NCBI GenBank assembly: GCA_038327995.1
Contig: JBBQLP010000010.1
Span: 6,359 to 70,358, forward strand
Reading direction: 5' to 3'
Source of the DNA: CAIOYC01 sp038327995
Lineage (GTDB): Bacteria > Pseudomonadota > Alphaproteobacteria > Caulobacterales > Caulobacteraceae
DNA length: 64,000 nt
This document shows positions 24,709-33,699 of this stretch, piece after piece. Every line of letters begins with the position of its first letter. The first letter of the stretch is position 1. A program made the translations under genes and the position numbers. The notes beneath the pieces are model-generated. The model was not told the origin of the DNA. It ran no database searches and saw only the letters and a program-made list of their open reading frames with translations.

Positions 24709-26106
24709 ATGCGGCTTCTGGTGGTGGGACGGCTGAGCGGCCAACTCGCGAGCGCGGTGAAGATGGCCATGTCCACGGGCGCCAAGGTGGCCCACGTGGA
24801 GACGATCATCCAGGCGACGCATGCCCTGCGCGCGGGGCAGGGGGCGGACCTGTTGATGGTTGATTACGACCTCGATATCGCCGCCCTGATTGCCGCCAAC
24901 GAAATGGAGCGGATCAGAGTGCCGGTGGTCGCCTGCGGGGTGGGGGCCGATCCGCGCAAGGCCGCTGACGCCATCCGCGCGGGGGCCAAGGAGTTCATCC
25001 CCCTGCCGCCGGAGATCGAACTGATCGCGGCCGTGCTCGCCGCCATTTCCGACGATGACCGTCCGCTGGTGACGCGCGATCCCTCTATGCAGACGGTGCT
25101 TTCATTGGCCGATCAGGTGGCGCCTTCCGAAGCCTCGATCCTTATCACCGGGGAAAGCGGGGTCGGCAAGGAGGTGATGGCCCGCTATGTACACAAGAAG
25201 TCGCGCCGGGCGGAAAAGCCCTTCATCAGCGTCAACTGCGCCGCCATCCCTGAGAACCTGCTGGAATCCGAACTGTTCGGGCATGAGAAGGGCTCGTTCA
25301 CCGGGGCCATGGCGCGGCGGATCGGCAAGTTCGAGGAGGCGGACGGCGGCACTCTGCTGCTGGACGAAATCTCAGAGATGGATGTGCGGCTTCAGGCCAA
25401 GCTGTTGCGCGCCATTCAGGAGCGAGAGATCGACCGGGTGGGCGGTTCAAAGCCGGTCAAGATCAACATCCGCATCATCGCCACCTCCAACCGCGACCTT
25501 TCAGTGGCCGTGCGCGACGGGACCTTCCGCGAAGACCTGCTCTATCGCCTGAACGTGGTGAACCTGAAGCTGCCGCCGTTGCGGGAGCGTCCCGGCGACA
25601 TCGTCGCCCTGGCCGAGCATTTCGTGAAGAAATACGCCGCCGCCAACGGCGTGCCGGAGCGCAAGATTTCCGACGAGGCGCGCCGTCGTCTGGTGTCGCA
25701 CCGCTGGTCTGGCAATGTGCGCGAGCTGGAAAACGCCATGCACCGGGCGGTGTTGCTGGCCGTGGGGCCGGAGATCGAAGAAGGCGCGGTGCGGCTTCCC
25801 GACGGGCAGCTTTTGGGCGCTGGGGTTTCGGATGTGGGCGCCGTTGTCGCGGGACGCGCGGCCCAGACCGCCAACTATGCCGCCGACGCCGCCACCCGCG
25901 CCTTCGTCGGCCAGACTGTAGCGCAGATCGAACAGCAACTGATTCTGGAAACCCTCGGCCACTGCTTCGGCAACCGCACCCATGCCGCAAACATCCTCGG
26001 CATCTCCATCCGCACCCTCAGGAATAAGCTGAAAGAATACAGCGACATGGGTATGCCAGTGACGCCGCCGCAGGCAGGCGTGAGCGGGGCGTATGCGGCG
26101 GCTTAG
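24709..26106 (+). CDS. flbD: Sigma-54-dependent flagellar activator FlbD
   Basis: FlbD activates late flagellar promoters with RNA polymerase-sigma-54 and represses the early fliF promoter in Caulobacter. The 465-residue protein has an N-terminal receiver-like domain (D52 in LMVDYD), an AAA+ domain with Walker A GESGVGKE (148-155), the sigma-54 contact loop GSFTGA (195-200) and Walker B GGTLLLDEIS (213-222), and a C-terminal Fis-type helix-turn-helix (AANILGISIRTLRNKL). The loop reads GSFTGA where the canonical motif is GAFTGA. I start at the ATG at 24709, after AAGGAG; a TTG six bases upstream is in frame but less likely. It ends the fliF operon. Confidence 0.93.
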   Translation: MRLLVVGRLSGQLASAVKMAMSTGAKVAHVETIIQATHALRAGQGADLLMVDYDLDIAALIAANEMERIRVPVVACGVGADPRKAADAIRAGAKEFIPLPPEIELIAAVLAAISDDDRPLVTRDPSMQTVLSLADQVAPSEASILITGESGVGKEVMARYVHKKSRRAEKPFISVNCAAIPENLLESELFGHEKGSFTGAMARRIGKFEEADGGTLLLDEISEMDVRLQAKLLRAIQEREIDRVGGSKPVKINIRIIATSNRDLSVAVRDGTFREDLLYRLNVVNLKLPPLRERPGDIVALAEHFVKKYAAANGVPERKISDEARRRLVSHRWSGNVRELENAMHRAVLLAVGPEIEEGAVRLPDGQLLGAGVSDVGAVVAGRAAQTANYAADAATRAFVGQTVAQIEQQLILETLGHCFGNRTHAANILGISIRTLRNKLKEYSDMGMPVTPPQAGVSGAYAAA

Positions 26107-26210
26107 CGCGCCCTTATTCGGCGTCTCAAGCCAATGGCGACGCCCAAACGGAACCGGCTATCGGATGAGTAGTCTGGTCTGCGTTCAACAACAACGTAGT
26201 CGGGTCGCCC

Positions 26211-28313
26211 ATGACTGACCTCGCCGCCCGGCATTCCGGCTTCAAGCTTCCGACCCTCAAGGGCACCTGGGCCTTTGTGGGGCAGGGCGAGGTGGCGCTG
26301 GCGCTGGGCGTCATCGGCATTGTGCTGCTGCTGGTTCTGCCAGTGCCGGCGATCCTGATCGACCTTCTGCTCGCGCTGTCGCTGACCTCTGCTGTGCTGA
26401 TCCTGATGACATCGCTCCTGATCCGGAAACCGCTGGAGTTTACCGCTTTTCCGACGGTGCTGCTGGTCACCACCCTGTTCCGCCTTGGCCTCAACCTCGC
26501 CTCCACCCGCCTGATCCTCAGCCACGGACACGAGGGCGGCGAGCCCGCGGGGCAGATCATCCAGGCCTTTGGCAGGCTGATGATGGCGGGCAATTTCGTC
26601 ATCGGGGTGATTGTGTTCGCCATCCTGGTCTTGGTGAACTTCGTGGTCATCACCAAGGGCTCGACCCGCATTGCCGAGGTGGCGGCGCGCTTCACCCTCG
26701 ACGCCATGCCCGGCAAGCAGATGGCGATCGACGCGGACCTGTCGTCGGGCCTGATCGATGAAAAGGGCGCCAAGCAACGCCGCAAGGACCTCGAGCAGGA
26801 AAGCACCTTCTTCGGAGCCATGGACGGCGCCTCCAAGTTCGTGCGCGGCGACGCAGTGGCGGGTCTTATGATCACCGGCATCAATATCGTCGGCGGCATA
26901 TTGATTGGCGTGCTGCAACACCACGTCACGCTTGAGACCGCAGCCTCCAGCTATACCGTCCTCACCATCGGCGAGGGTCTCGTCAGTCAGGTGCCGGCCT
27001 TGGTTATATCCATCGCGGCGGGCTTCCTGGTCTCCAAGGCGGGCGTTGAGGGATCGGCGGATAAGGCGCTGGTGTCGCAACTCGCCACCAATCCGGTGTC
27101 GCTGGGCATGGTGTCGGCGGCGGCGGGGCTGGTGGCGGTGGTTCCGGGGATGCCGCTCCTGCCCTTCGCCGCCATCTCGCTCGGTGCAGGCGCCCTGGCT
27201 TGGCGACACGCGCACAAGCCGAAACAGGCCGACCTTGACGCACAGGCCACCGCGATCGAAGCCGCCAAACCAGCTGAGGACGAGCCCATCGCCGCCTCGC
27301 TCGCCATCGACGAGGTGAAGATCGAACTAGGTTATGGCCTGCTCGGCTTGATCAACGACCTCGATGGGCGAAAGCTGACCGACCAGATTAAGGCGCTCCG
27401 CCGCACCCTCGCCGCCGACTTCGGCTTCGTGATGCCGTCCGTGCGCATCCTCGACAATATGCGTCTGCCTAACCAGGGCTACCGGATCGTCATCAAGGAG
27501 ATGGAGGGCGGCAAGGGCGAGGTCCGCACCGGATGCCTGATGGCGATGGATCCGCGCGGCGGTCAGATCGAACTGCCCGGCGAGCATATGAAGGAGCCCG
27601 CCTTCGGGCTGCCCGCTACCTGGATCGACGAGAACCTGCGCGAGGAGGCTGCTTTCCGGGGCTATACCGTGGTCGACCCCGCCACGGTGCTGACCACTCA
27701 CCTCACGGAAATTCTCAAGGACAATATGGCCGACCTGCTCTCCTGGTCGGAGCTGCAGAAGCTGGTGAAGGAACTTCCGACCGAACAGAAGAAGTTGTGG
27801 GACGAACTGATCCCCTCGGTCGTCGCCGCCACCACGGTTCAACGGGTGCTGCAGGCGCTGCTGAAAGAGCGCGTCTCGATCCGCGACTTCACCGCCATCC
27901 TCGAAGGCATCGGCGAGGCCGCGCCGCATACCCCCGGCGTCACCGCCCTGGTGGAGCACGTCCGGGGTCGTCTGGCGCGCCAGCTTTGCTGGCAGAACCG
28001 GGCCGACGACGGCGCCTTGCCCATCGTTTCGCTCTCACCGGAGTGGGAGCACGCCTTCGCCGAAGCCCTGATCGGTCCCGGCGACGACAAGCAACTGGCC
28101 CTCGCGCCTTCCAAACTTCAGGAGTTCATTCGCCAGGTACGCGACACGTTCGACCGCGCGGCCCAAGCGGGAGAGACCGGGGTGCTCCTCACCTCAGCAG
28201 GCGTGCGCCCCTATGTCCGCTCGATCATCGAACGCTTTCGGGGCCAGACCGTGGTGATGAGCCAGAATGAAATCCACCCCAAGGCGCGGCTGAAGACTGT
28301 CGGAGTAGTTTAG
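26211..28313 (+). CDS. flhA: Flagellar export apparatus protein FlhA
   Basis: FlhA is an inner-membrane component of the flagellar type III export gate. The 700-residue protein has about eight membrane spans in residues 20-320, including the conserved FRLGLNLASTRLIL and TRIAEVAARFTLDAMPGKQMAIDADL segments. A soluble C-terminal domain follows, with DPRGGQIELPGEHMKEPAFGLPA, TVVDPATVLTTHL and VRPYVRSIIERF. It follows flbD by 104 bases, in a gap with a short imperfect hairpin but no clear promoter. Confidence 0.96.
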   Translation: MTDLAARHSGFKLPTLKGTWAFVGQGEVALALGVIGIVLLLVLPVPAILIDLLLALSLTSAVLILMTSLLIRKPLEFTAFPTVLLVTTLFRLGLNLASTRLILSHGHEGGEPAGQIIQAFGRLMMAGNFVIGVIVFAILVLVNFVVITKGSTRIAEVAARFTLDAMPGKQMAIDADLSSGLIDEKGAKQRRKDLEQESTFFGAMDGASKFVRGDAVAGLMITGINIVGGILIGVLQHHVTLETAASSYTVLTIGEGLVSQVPALVISIAAGFLVSKAGVEGSADKALVSQLATNPVSLGMVSAAAGLVAVVPGMPLLPFAAISLGAGALAWRHAHKPKQADLDAQATAIEAAKPAEDEPIAASLAIDEVKIELGYGLLGLINDLDGRKLTDQIKALRRTLAADFGFVMPSVRILDNMRLPNQGYRIVIKEMEGGKGEVRTGCLMAMDPRGGQIELPGEHMKEPAFGLPATWIDENLREEAAFRGYTVVDPATVLTTHLTEILKDNMADLLSWSELQKLVKELPTEQKKLWDELIPSVVAATTVQRVLQALLKERVSIRDFTAILEGIGEAAPHTPGVTALVEHVRGRLARQLCWQNRADDGALPIVSLSPEWEHAFAEALIGPGDDKQLALAPSKLQEFIRQVRDTFDRAAQAGETGVLLTSAGVRPYVRSIIERFRGQTVVMSQNEIHPKARLKTVGVV

Positions 28314-28317
28314 GCTC

Positions 28318-28887
28318 TCAGCCCCTCGGCTTGATCGCCAGGGGCAGGGCGTCCCACAGCAGGGGGGAGTGTCCGCCCGTCGCGCGTTCGATGTTGAGGA
28401 GGCGCAGCTTGGTGTCCACGCCGCCGGGCGCCGAGAAGCCTCCCGTCCGCCCAGCCGCCGCCAGCACCCGGTGACAGGGGACGATGATGGGCCAGGGATT
28501 GGCGCCCAGCGCCTGTCCCACCACACGCGAGAGGGCTACGTTGCCGACCCGCCGGGCGATCTCGCCATAGGTAAGGGTCTCGCCGGGGCGGATTTCCAGC
28601 GCAATCTCATAGACCTTGAGATTAAACTCCGGCTGGCCCGTCCGGTCGAGCGACGCAAAGGTCAGGTCGATCTTCTCCCCTTCGGTCAGCTTTACGATGG
28701 CGGCCACGACATCGGCCACCTGAGCGGGCGGCGGGGCGGGCAAGGCGTTCGGATAGCGTCGCCTGAGTCGGGCCCCGGTCGCGCTTCGGTCCTTCTCCGG
28801 CAGTTGCAAGCCGACGATCCCGCCCTCGCCCCAAGCGAGGCCGCAGGCGCCGATGGCGGTGTCGAAGAGGTTAAAGCCCTGTTCCAT
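28318..28887 (-). CDS. ogt: Methylated-DNA-protein cysteine methyltransferase
   Basis: This suicide repair protein takes the alkyl group from O6-alkylguanine or O4-alkylthymine onto its own cysteine. The acceptor is C138 in the hallmark PCHR (IVPCHRVLAAAGRTGGF). The helix-turn-helix part is ETLTYGEIARRVG. The frame extends to 29022, but I start it at the ATG at 28887 (MEQGFNLFDT), giving 189 residues, close to family size; the upstream part has no family resemblance. It is convergent with flhA, with only four bases between stops. Confidence 0.92.
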   Translation of the reverse strand: MEQGFNLFDTAIGACGLAWGEGGIVGLQLPEKDRSATGARLRRRYPNALPAPPPAQVADVVAAIVKLTEGEKIDLTFASLDRTGQPEFNLKVYEIALEIRPGETLTYGEIARRVGNVALSRVVGQALGANPWPIIVPCHRVLAAAGRTGGFSAPGGVDTKLRLLNIERATGGHSPLLWDALPLAIKPRG

Positions 28888-29006
28888 CCACGAACGATAC
28901 CACCCGCGCGGGCGCTGTCCGACCCGATTTGCGGCTTGCGACGGGTCTGGATTCCTTTGAAAAGTGGGCGCACGATTGCCGGGCTCGGTGCTGGAGGAGG
29001 TAAAGC

Positions 29007-29420
29007 ATGAAGCTTGGCGCATTCGCGATGGTCGGTCTGGCGTTAGCTCTGGGTTCGGCCGCTGCTTTGGCTCAGGGTCGTCCGTCGGGCCCGGTTATTG
29101 CTCACCTGGCACACTGGCCGGACGTGATCGTCTGCCACGTGCCCGAAGCATCGGCGCTGGACATTCCTTCGGGGTTGGGCACAGGCAAGATGATCCCGGC
29201 CCACACCTTAGTCAGCCGTCTCGCGCTCGCGCCGGGGAGCGATGGCCGCTACTATTATGCCCAAGGCCCCGTCGGCTTTTTCCCTGGCCATGCTGGGCGC
29301 CTGCCGGAGGGCGCGACCCTTGGCTTCAATCCGGATGGCTCATCCGCAGGGCGGGCGCCGGGCGATTGTGATGGGCGCTCGATCAGTGAGTTGCAGGGGT
29401 CTGGCGCAGCGCAGCGATAG
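29007..29420 (+). CDS. Small secreted protein of unknown function
   Basis: The 137-residue protein has a signal peptide (MKLGAFAMVGLALALGSAAALAQ) and a strong ribosome-binding site, GGAGGAGG, upstream. The mature part includes AHLAHWPDVIVCHVPEA and a Gly/Pro-rich end with GRAPGDCDG. Two cysteines (in IVCHV and GDCDG) could form a disulfide in the periplasm. I recognise no family. The next gene, also secreted, starts 61 bases downstream on the same strand. Confidence 0.65.
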   Translation: MKLGAFAMVGLALALGSAAALAQGRPSGPVIAHLAHWPDVIVCHVPEASALDIPSGLGTGKMIPAHTLVSRLALAPGSDGRYYYAQGPVGFFPGHAGRLPEGATLGFNPDGSSAGRAPGDCDGRSISELQGSGAAQR

Positions 29421-29481
29421 ACCGGAGATCTATCGCTACCGTGACAGCACGGGCTAAGCTTCCGCGTCGCAGGGGAAAACC

Positions 29482-30495
29482 ATGATCAAGACCATTGCCG
29501 CCGCGTTGCTTCTTTCGGGGACCCTCGCCAGCCCCGGTTTCGCCGCGACCTACACTCTGGAGGCGACGCCCAAGACTGTGGCGTGGGGCAATTACAACGC
29601 CGCCGCGACCCCGGTGCTGACCATAAAGTCCGGCGACACGGTGGTGTTCCACACGCTTTTGACCAACAGCCCAGCAGGGTTGGAGAAGAACGGCGTCGCC
29701 TCCGCCGATGTGGAGAAGAGTCTTCGTGAGGTTTACGACAAGGTGACGGATCGGGGGCCGGGCGGCCATATCCTGACCGGGCCAGTGGCCATCGAAGGGG
29801 CCGAGCCCGGCGACACGCTGGAGATCAGGATCAGGAAGATCGACCTGGCCATTCCCTACGCCTACAACGGGTTTCGCTACGGGCTCGGCATCCTCACCGA
29901 CGAATTTCCCTATTCCCGCACCAAGATCATCCCGCTGGACCGGGACAAGATGATGGCGCGCTTTGCGCTTGGGGTGAACGTCCCGCTGCACCCCTTCTTC
30001 GGCTCCATGGGCGTGGCGCCGCCCGCGTCGTTCGGGCGCTACGACTCCACCCCGCCGACCATCAACGGCGGCAACATGGACAACAAGGAGCTGGTCGCCG
30101 GAACGACCCTCTACCTGCCCGTCTTCGCGCCCGGCGCCTTGTTCGAGGTGGGCGACGGTCACGCGGGGCAGGGCAACGGCGAGGTGGATGTCACCGCCAT
30201 GGAAACCTCGCTGGTCGGCACGCTGGAGTTTGTGCTGCACAAGGCGACGGACCAGAAATACCCCCGCGCGGAGACGCCGACGCACTACATTTCAATGGGC
30301 TTCGACGACGACCTCTCCATAGCCGCGCACAAGGCGGTGCATGAGATGGTCGAGTTCCTGGTCGCCGAGAAACACCTCAGCCGCGACGACGCCTATATGC
30401 TGACCAGCGTGGCGGGCGACGCCGACATCACCGAGGTGGTGGACCGCAATAAGGGCGTGCACGTGATGATGCCGAAAGCGATCTTCAGCAAATAG
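29482..30495 (+). CDS. Secreted acetamidase/formamidase family protein
   Basis: The 337-residue protein begins with a signal peptide (TIAAALLLSGTLASPGFAA) and belongs to the acetamidase/formamidase (FmdA/AmdA) fold. Typical segments are SGDTVVFHTLLTNSPAG, GHILTGPVAIEGAEPGDTLEIRI, NGGNMDNKELVAGTTLYLPVFAPGALFEVGDGHAGQGNGEVDVTAMET and YMLTSVAGDADITEVVD. Related cytoplasmic enzymes hydrolyse formamide or acetamide to ammonia; the exported form here suggests scavenging of amides outside the cytoplasm, as inference. Its end is convergent with the receiver gene. Confidence 0.87.
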   Translation: MIKTIAAALLLSGTLASPGFAATYTLEATPKTVAWGNYNAAATPVLTIKSGDTVVFHTLLTNSPAGLEKNGVASADVEKSLREVYDKVTDRGPGGHILTGPVAIEGAEPGDTLEIRIRKIDLAIPYAYNGFRYGLGILTDEFPYSRTKIIPLDRDKMMARFALGVNVPLHPFFGSMGVAPPASFGRYDSTPPTINGGNMDNKELVAGTTLYLPVFAPGALFEVGDGHAGQGNGEVDVTAMETSLVGTLEFVLHKATDQKYPRAETPTHYISMGFDDDLSIAAHKAVHEMVEFLVAEKHLSRDDAYMLTSVAGDADITEVVDRNKGVHVMMPKAIFSK

Positions 30496-30502
30496 AGACG
30501 AC

Positions 30503-30883
30503 TCAGACGCCCGCGAGGACCCGGTTCAGGACGGCTAGGATCTCGCTCGACGTGAACGGCTTTTGCAGGGTAGGGCGGTTCTTCCATTCGTCGGGCAGCC
30601 CACCGGCGCCATAACCGGTGGCGAATGCGAAGGGCACGCCACGCGCAGCCAGGGCCTCGGCCACGGGGAAAATCGGCTCGCCCGCCAAGTTTACGTCCAG
30701 GATGGCGAAATCGATCTCAAGCGCTGTATCGCCTGCGAGCTTCAGCGCTTCGCCGATGCGCGTGGCTGTGGCGGCCACGACGCAGCCTTCATCGGCCAGC
30801 ATATCTTCGACCAACATGGCCACCAGCGTTTCATCTTCCACCAGGAAGACCCGCTTTCCGTTCAGCACGTCAATGTCGCTCAA
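30503..30883 (-). CDS. Single-domain response regulator
   Basis: This stand-alone receiver of about 126 residues has the acidic pair in FLVEDET, the phospho-acceptor in FAILDVNLAG, the threonine in FAFATGYG and the lysine in TLQKPFTSSEI. There is no output domain, so it acts by protein contact, like Sma0114- or FATGUY-type receivers common in alphaproteobacteria. The FATGYG phrase fits that FATGUY subgroup. Two TTG codons are possible starts (30895 and 30883); I chose the one nearer the domain, with GGGGTGGG upstream. No kinase is adjacent. Confidence 0.8.
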   Translation of the reverse strand: MSDIDVLNGKRVFLVEDETLVAMLVEDMLADEGCVVAATATRIGEALKLAGDTALEIDFAILDVNLAGEPIFPVAEALAARGVPFAFATGYGAGGLPDEWKNRPTLQKPFTSSEILAVLNRVLAGV

Positions 30884-30959
30884 CGCCCACCCCAAATTGT
30901 CCGCTTACACTGCGGCGCGGAACGGTTGTTTCACGCTGCGGACGCAGGACCAACCGATT

Positions 30960-31949
30960 TCAAAGCTTGGCTGGTGCGGCGGTCACTCTTGTAAGGATCT
31001 CGACAGCCAACCGCTCGGTTTCATTCAAGGGCTCATAGGTCCAGGTGTGATACTCGCCGGTAAAACGCCGGGCTATGCCCCGCTGCGTAAGATCGGCATG
31101 GAACAGGCGTTTCCTGCGTTGCTTGCCGTCCACGTCGGCGATGTGGATTGGCTTTCCGGTGGAGGCGGCCTCGGCCACCATGTTGATACTGTCCTCCGTC
31201 ACGATCACCGCATCGGCGGCGGCGAGGAAGGCGAAATAGGGGTTCTCGCTCTCGCCGTCCCACAGGATGCCGGGAAGCGCCGATAGCCGCGCCGACAGGA
31301 TCGCTCTGGCGTCGGCGGGGGTGCGGCGCGAATAGGTGACGAGCACCGAGCCGCCGATCCCCTCCACCATGCGCGCGATCTGGTCGGCCAGGGCGTGGGC
31401 GCGCTTGGGCGAGATGTCGAAGGCCCTGGACTTGCCGCCCACCAGCACCGCTACGCGCGGGCGGGGAAAGGGGGCGATGCGCGCTCTGAAAGCTTCAAAG
31501 TCCACCGCCAGCCGTTCGGGCGTCACCCGGTGGGGCGAGCCGACGATGGGGAAGACCTCAGGCCCGGCGCGCTCGTCGTGGTGGGGCGGAACGATCATGT
31601 CGAACAAATGCTCGGGCAGGCGAGGGTCCTGAAGCTGCACCACGAAGGTGCGTCCCTGCGACCATCGCCGCATCTTCACTGACAATGGCAGGCTGGCCCG
31701 CCCGGCGGCGATCCACAGGTCCGGGTACGGGGGCGAGAAATCACTGGAGCCCGAGGACATCCCCCACTTAGGCGCGGGGTTCCAGGTGGCGCGCAGGGGA
31801 TCGAGGTAGGCTTTCCAGCCAATGCGCTTGACGGTGATTGCGGCGGGCGTCAATCGCGCAACGGCCTCGGCTACACCCAAAACCTGACTGACAATCCCCG
31901 CCCGCCCGTCGGCGACAGCCCAGATGGTGATGGGGGAGGGCAGAGTCAT
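30960..31949 (-). CDS. Mitochondrial fission ELM1 family protein (DUF1022)
   Basis: The 329-residue protein matches the ELM1/DUF1022 family, which resembles GT-B glycosyltransferases. Diagnostic segments are IWAVADGRAGIVSQVLGVAEAVARL, PDLWIAAGRASLPLS, VVQLQDPRLPEHLFDMIVPPHHDE and ADAVIVTEDSINMVAEAASTGKPIHI. In plants ELM1 acts in mitochondrial division; the bacterial role is not established. It lies beside greA, 19 bases downstream on the same strand, so the two are probably co-transcribed. Confidence 0.87.
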   Translation of the reverse strand: MTLPSPITIWAVADGRAGIVSQVLGVAEAVARLTPAAITVKRIGWKAYLDPLRATWNPAPKWGMSSGSSDFSPPYPDLWIAAGRASLPLSVKMRRWSQGRTFVVQLQDPRLPEHLFDMIVPPHHDERAGPEVFPIVGSPHRVTPERLAVDFEAFRARIAPFPRPRVAVLVGGKSRAFDISPKRAHALADQIARMVEGIGGSVLVTYSRRTPADARAILSARLSALPGILWDGESENPYFAFLAAADAVIVTEDSINMVAEAASTGKPIHIADVDGKQRRKRLFHADLTQRGIARRFTGEYHTWTYEPLNETERLAVEILTRVTAAPAKL

Positions 31950-31968
31950 GCAGGGAGGGTCAGGATTT

Positions 31969-32442
31969 TTAGACCCACTCGACCTTCAAAATCTCATATG
32001 ACCGCACGCCGTTGGGGGTGAACACCTCGACGGACTCACCCTTTTCCTTGCCGATCATGCCGCGCGCGAGCGGCGAAGTGAGCGACAGGCGGCCCTGTTT
32101 CACATCAGCCTCATGTTCGCCGACAATCTGGTAGCGGCTCTCGTCCTCGGTGTCCTCGTCAAGCACGGTCACAGTCGCGCCGAACTTCACCGCCGCGCCC
32201 GACAGCTTGGAGACGTCGATCACCTGGGCGCGGGACATCTTGTCCTCGATCTCGGCGATGCGGCCCTCGATCCAGCCCTGACGGTCCTTGGCGGCGTGGT
32301 ATTCGGCGTTTTCCGACAGGTCGCCGTGCGCGCGCGCCTCTGAGATCGAGGCGATTACGCTGGGGCGTTCCTGGGTCTTCAGCCGCTTCAGTTCTTCGTC
32401 GAGGATACGATATCCCTCGGCGGTCATAGGCACTTTTTCCAT
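31969..32442 (-). CDS. greA: Transcription elongation factor GreA
   Basis: GreA rescues backtracked RNA polymerase by stimulating transcript cleavage. The 157-residue protein starts MEKVPMTAEGYRILDEELKRLK, has the coiled-coil tip region with AREHGDLSENAEYHAAKDRQ-like sequence (EARAHGDLSENAEYHAAK), and the globular FKBP-like domain with TVLDEDTEDESRYQIVGEHEAD and SPLARGMIGKEKGESVEV. A terminator-like hairpin lies just upstream (32487-32519). Confidence 0.97.
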   Translation of the reverse strand: MEKVPMTAEGYRILDEELKRLKTQERPSVIASISEARAHGDLSENAEYHAAKDRQGWIEGRIAEIEDKMSRAQVIDVSKLSGAAVKFGATVTVLDEDTEDESRYQIVGEHEADVKQGRLSLTSPLARGMIGKEKGESVEVFTPNGVRSYEILKVEWV

Positions 32443-32481
32443 GGGGAGGTGAGTGTCGCCTGGTTCGCGTGAGTAGGAACG

Positions 32482-32519
32482 AAAATCCCCGGAGCGCGCG
32501 TGTCGCGGGCGTCCGGGGG
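32482..32519 (-). terminator. Intrinsic terminator or attenuator before greA
   Basis: On the minus strand CCCCGGA (32518-32512 side) pairs with TCCGGGG (32493-32487 side), with inner CGCG pairing, followed by ATTTTCG. It lies 45 bases before greA and 57 bases after the end of the patatin operon on the same strand. It could end that operon or attenuate greA, as a leader terminator does in enterobacteria. Confidence 0.6.
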
Positions 32520-32575
32520 CTAAGAGGATAGGGGGTTAGTGCGGGAATCGCAAGATGGGGTGGGCTATGGCCGGG

Positions 32576-32794
32576 TTAGCGCGAAATCTTTGGGCTGCCC
32601 CGCATCCAAAAACTCGCGATCAAGCAGCCCAGACCTCCGAACGCGAGAGCCAGTATTACGGTTACTGCCGAGGCCGAAACGCCGACGACGTAATAGTGGT
32701 GCGCCCATACGATCAACGTCATGGGTCCGGCGAGCAACAAAAGGCCGAATATAGTCAACGCGATGATCGCAACATTGCGCGCTTTCACTCCCAA
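32576..32794 (-). CDS. Small membrane protein with two spans
   Basis: The 72-residue protein has two hydrophobic segments, about residues 7-29 (VAIIALTIFGLLLLAGPMTLIVW) and 38-62 (VGVSASAVTVILALAFGGLGCLIAS). It overlaps the end of the patatin gene by ten bases and is probably translated from the same transcript. No family is recognised; a role linked to the phospholipase is possible but unsupported. Confidence 0.65.
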   Translation of the reverse strand: MGVKARNVAIIALTIFGLLLLAGPMTLIVWAHHYYVVGVSASAVTVILALAFGGLGCLIASFWMRGSPKISR

Positions 32795-33672
32795 ACCGCC
32801 GCAACCTTCTCCGCCTCGCGCCGTCCCTGCTCGATCCCGGCGCGCGTGATCCCGGCGCGGTCTTTTGCTTCCATCAGGTTGGGGCCGAAGATGGCGAGGC
32901 TGGCGGCGTCGGGAACGATCAGGGCGAAGGCGGTCTCATGGCCCAGCGCTTCTTCTTCCTTGGCGATGCGGGCCATCTGCATCTCCTTGCCCATGGCGCC
33001 TACCACAGCGAGCGCCAACACCCGCCGGGCGCCTTTCACTAGGTCGATGCTGGTCGAGGAACGCATCCCGCCGTCCATGTAGCGATGCTCACCGATGGTG
33101 ATGGGCGGAAAGATGCTAGGCACGGCGCAAGACGAGGCGACGGCGTGGGCGAGGGGCACACCATCCGCCGCTTCCCACAGCCGGAACTCACCGCTCGCCA
33201 CATCGATAGCGGTGCAAGCAAAGGGTTCGGGCCACGCGAGATCGGCGAGGCTGCGCCCAAACCCCTCCACGAAAGCGTCCTCGGTAATGGTAGGCGTGCG
33301 AAGGGCGAGGGTGCCGTATTCGCGCATCCGATCAGCTTGAGTCTCTCCCTCCGCCATCGGGCGCATCATGATCTGGATCAGGGGCATAAGGTCGGGCTTT
33401 GGCATCCGCTCGGCGCTGGCGGGCTTGCCCTCCGCCCGCTCCACAGCATCCTTCTCGCCTAGCGCAATCTGTGCGTCGGCCAGAGACTGCGCGCTGCGCC
33501 CCGAAGCGAGTTGGGCGCCCACGAACGAGCCCGCCGAAGTACCGAGCACCCGGACGGCGCGGGACAGAATCACGCCCTCCGCCTCGAGGCCCGCCGCTAT
33601 ACCCGCTTCCCAGGCGATGCCCACCGGCCCGCCGCCCCCCAGCACCAGCGCGCGTTCAATCTGCATAGGCAT
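32785..33672 (-). CDS. Patatin-like phospholipase
   Basis: The protein has 295 residues from the ATG at 33672, which follows GGAGGT at good spacing; the frame also opens seven codons earlier. The oxyanion hole is GGGGPVGIAWEAG, the nucleophile elbow is GTSAGS and the catalytic aspartate is in YMDGGMRS (DGG). Patatins are serine-aspartate lipases that release fatty acids from phospholipids. No secretion signal is visible. A small membrane protein gene overlaps its end. Confidence 0.9.
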   Translation of the reverse strand: MPMQIERALVLGGGGPVGIAWEAGIAAGLEAEGVILSRAVRVLGTSAGSFVGAQLASGRSAQSLADAQIALGEKDAVERAEGKPASAERMPKPDLMPLIQIMMRPMAEGETQADRMREYGTLALRTPTITEDAFVEGFGRSLADLAWPEPFACTAIDVASGEFRLWEAADGVPLAHAVASSCAVPSIFPPITIGEHRYMDGGMRSSTSIDLVKGARRVLALAVVGAMGKEMQMARIAKEEEALGHETAFALIVPDAASLAIFGPNLMEAKDRAGITRAGIEQGRREAEKVAAVWE

Positions 33673-33699
33673 AGGGACCTCCGTGGCGCACATCCAAAC

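Noticed and set aside
26107..26210. A terminator between flbD and flhA
   Set aside because: The six-base GGCGTC/GACGCC stem has no T-run and a long loop, so it is too weak to call.
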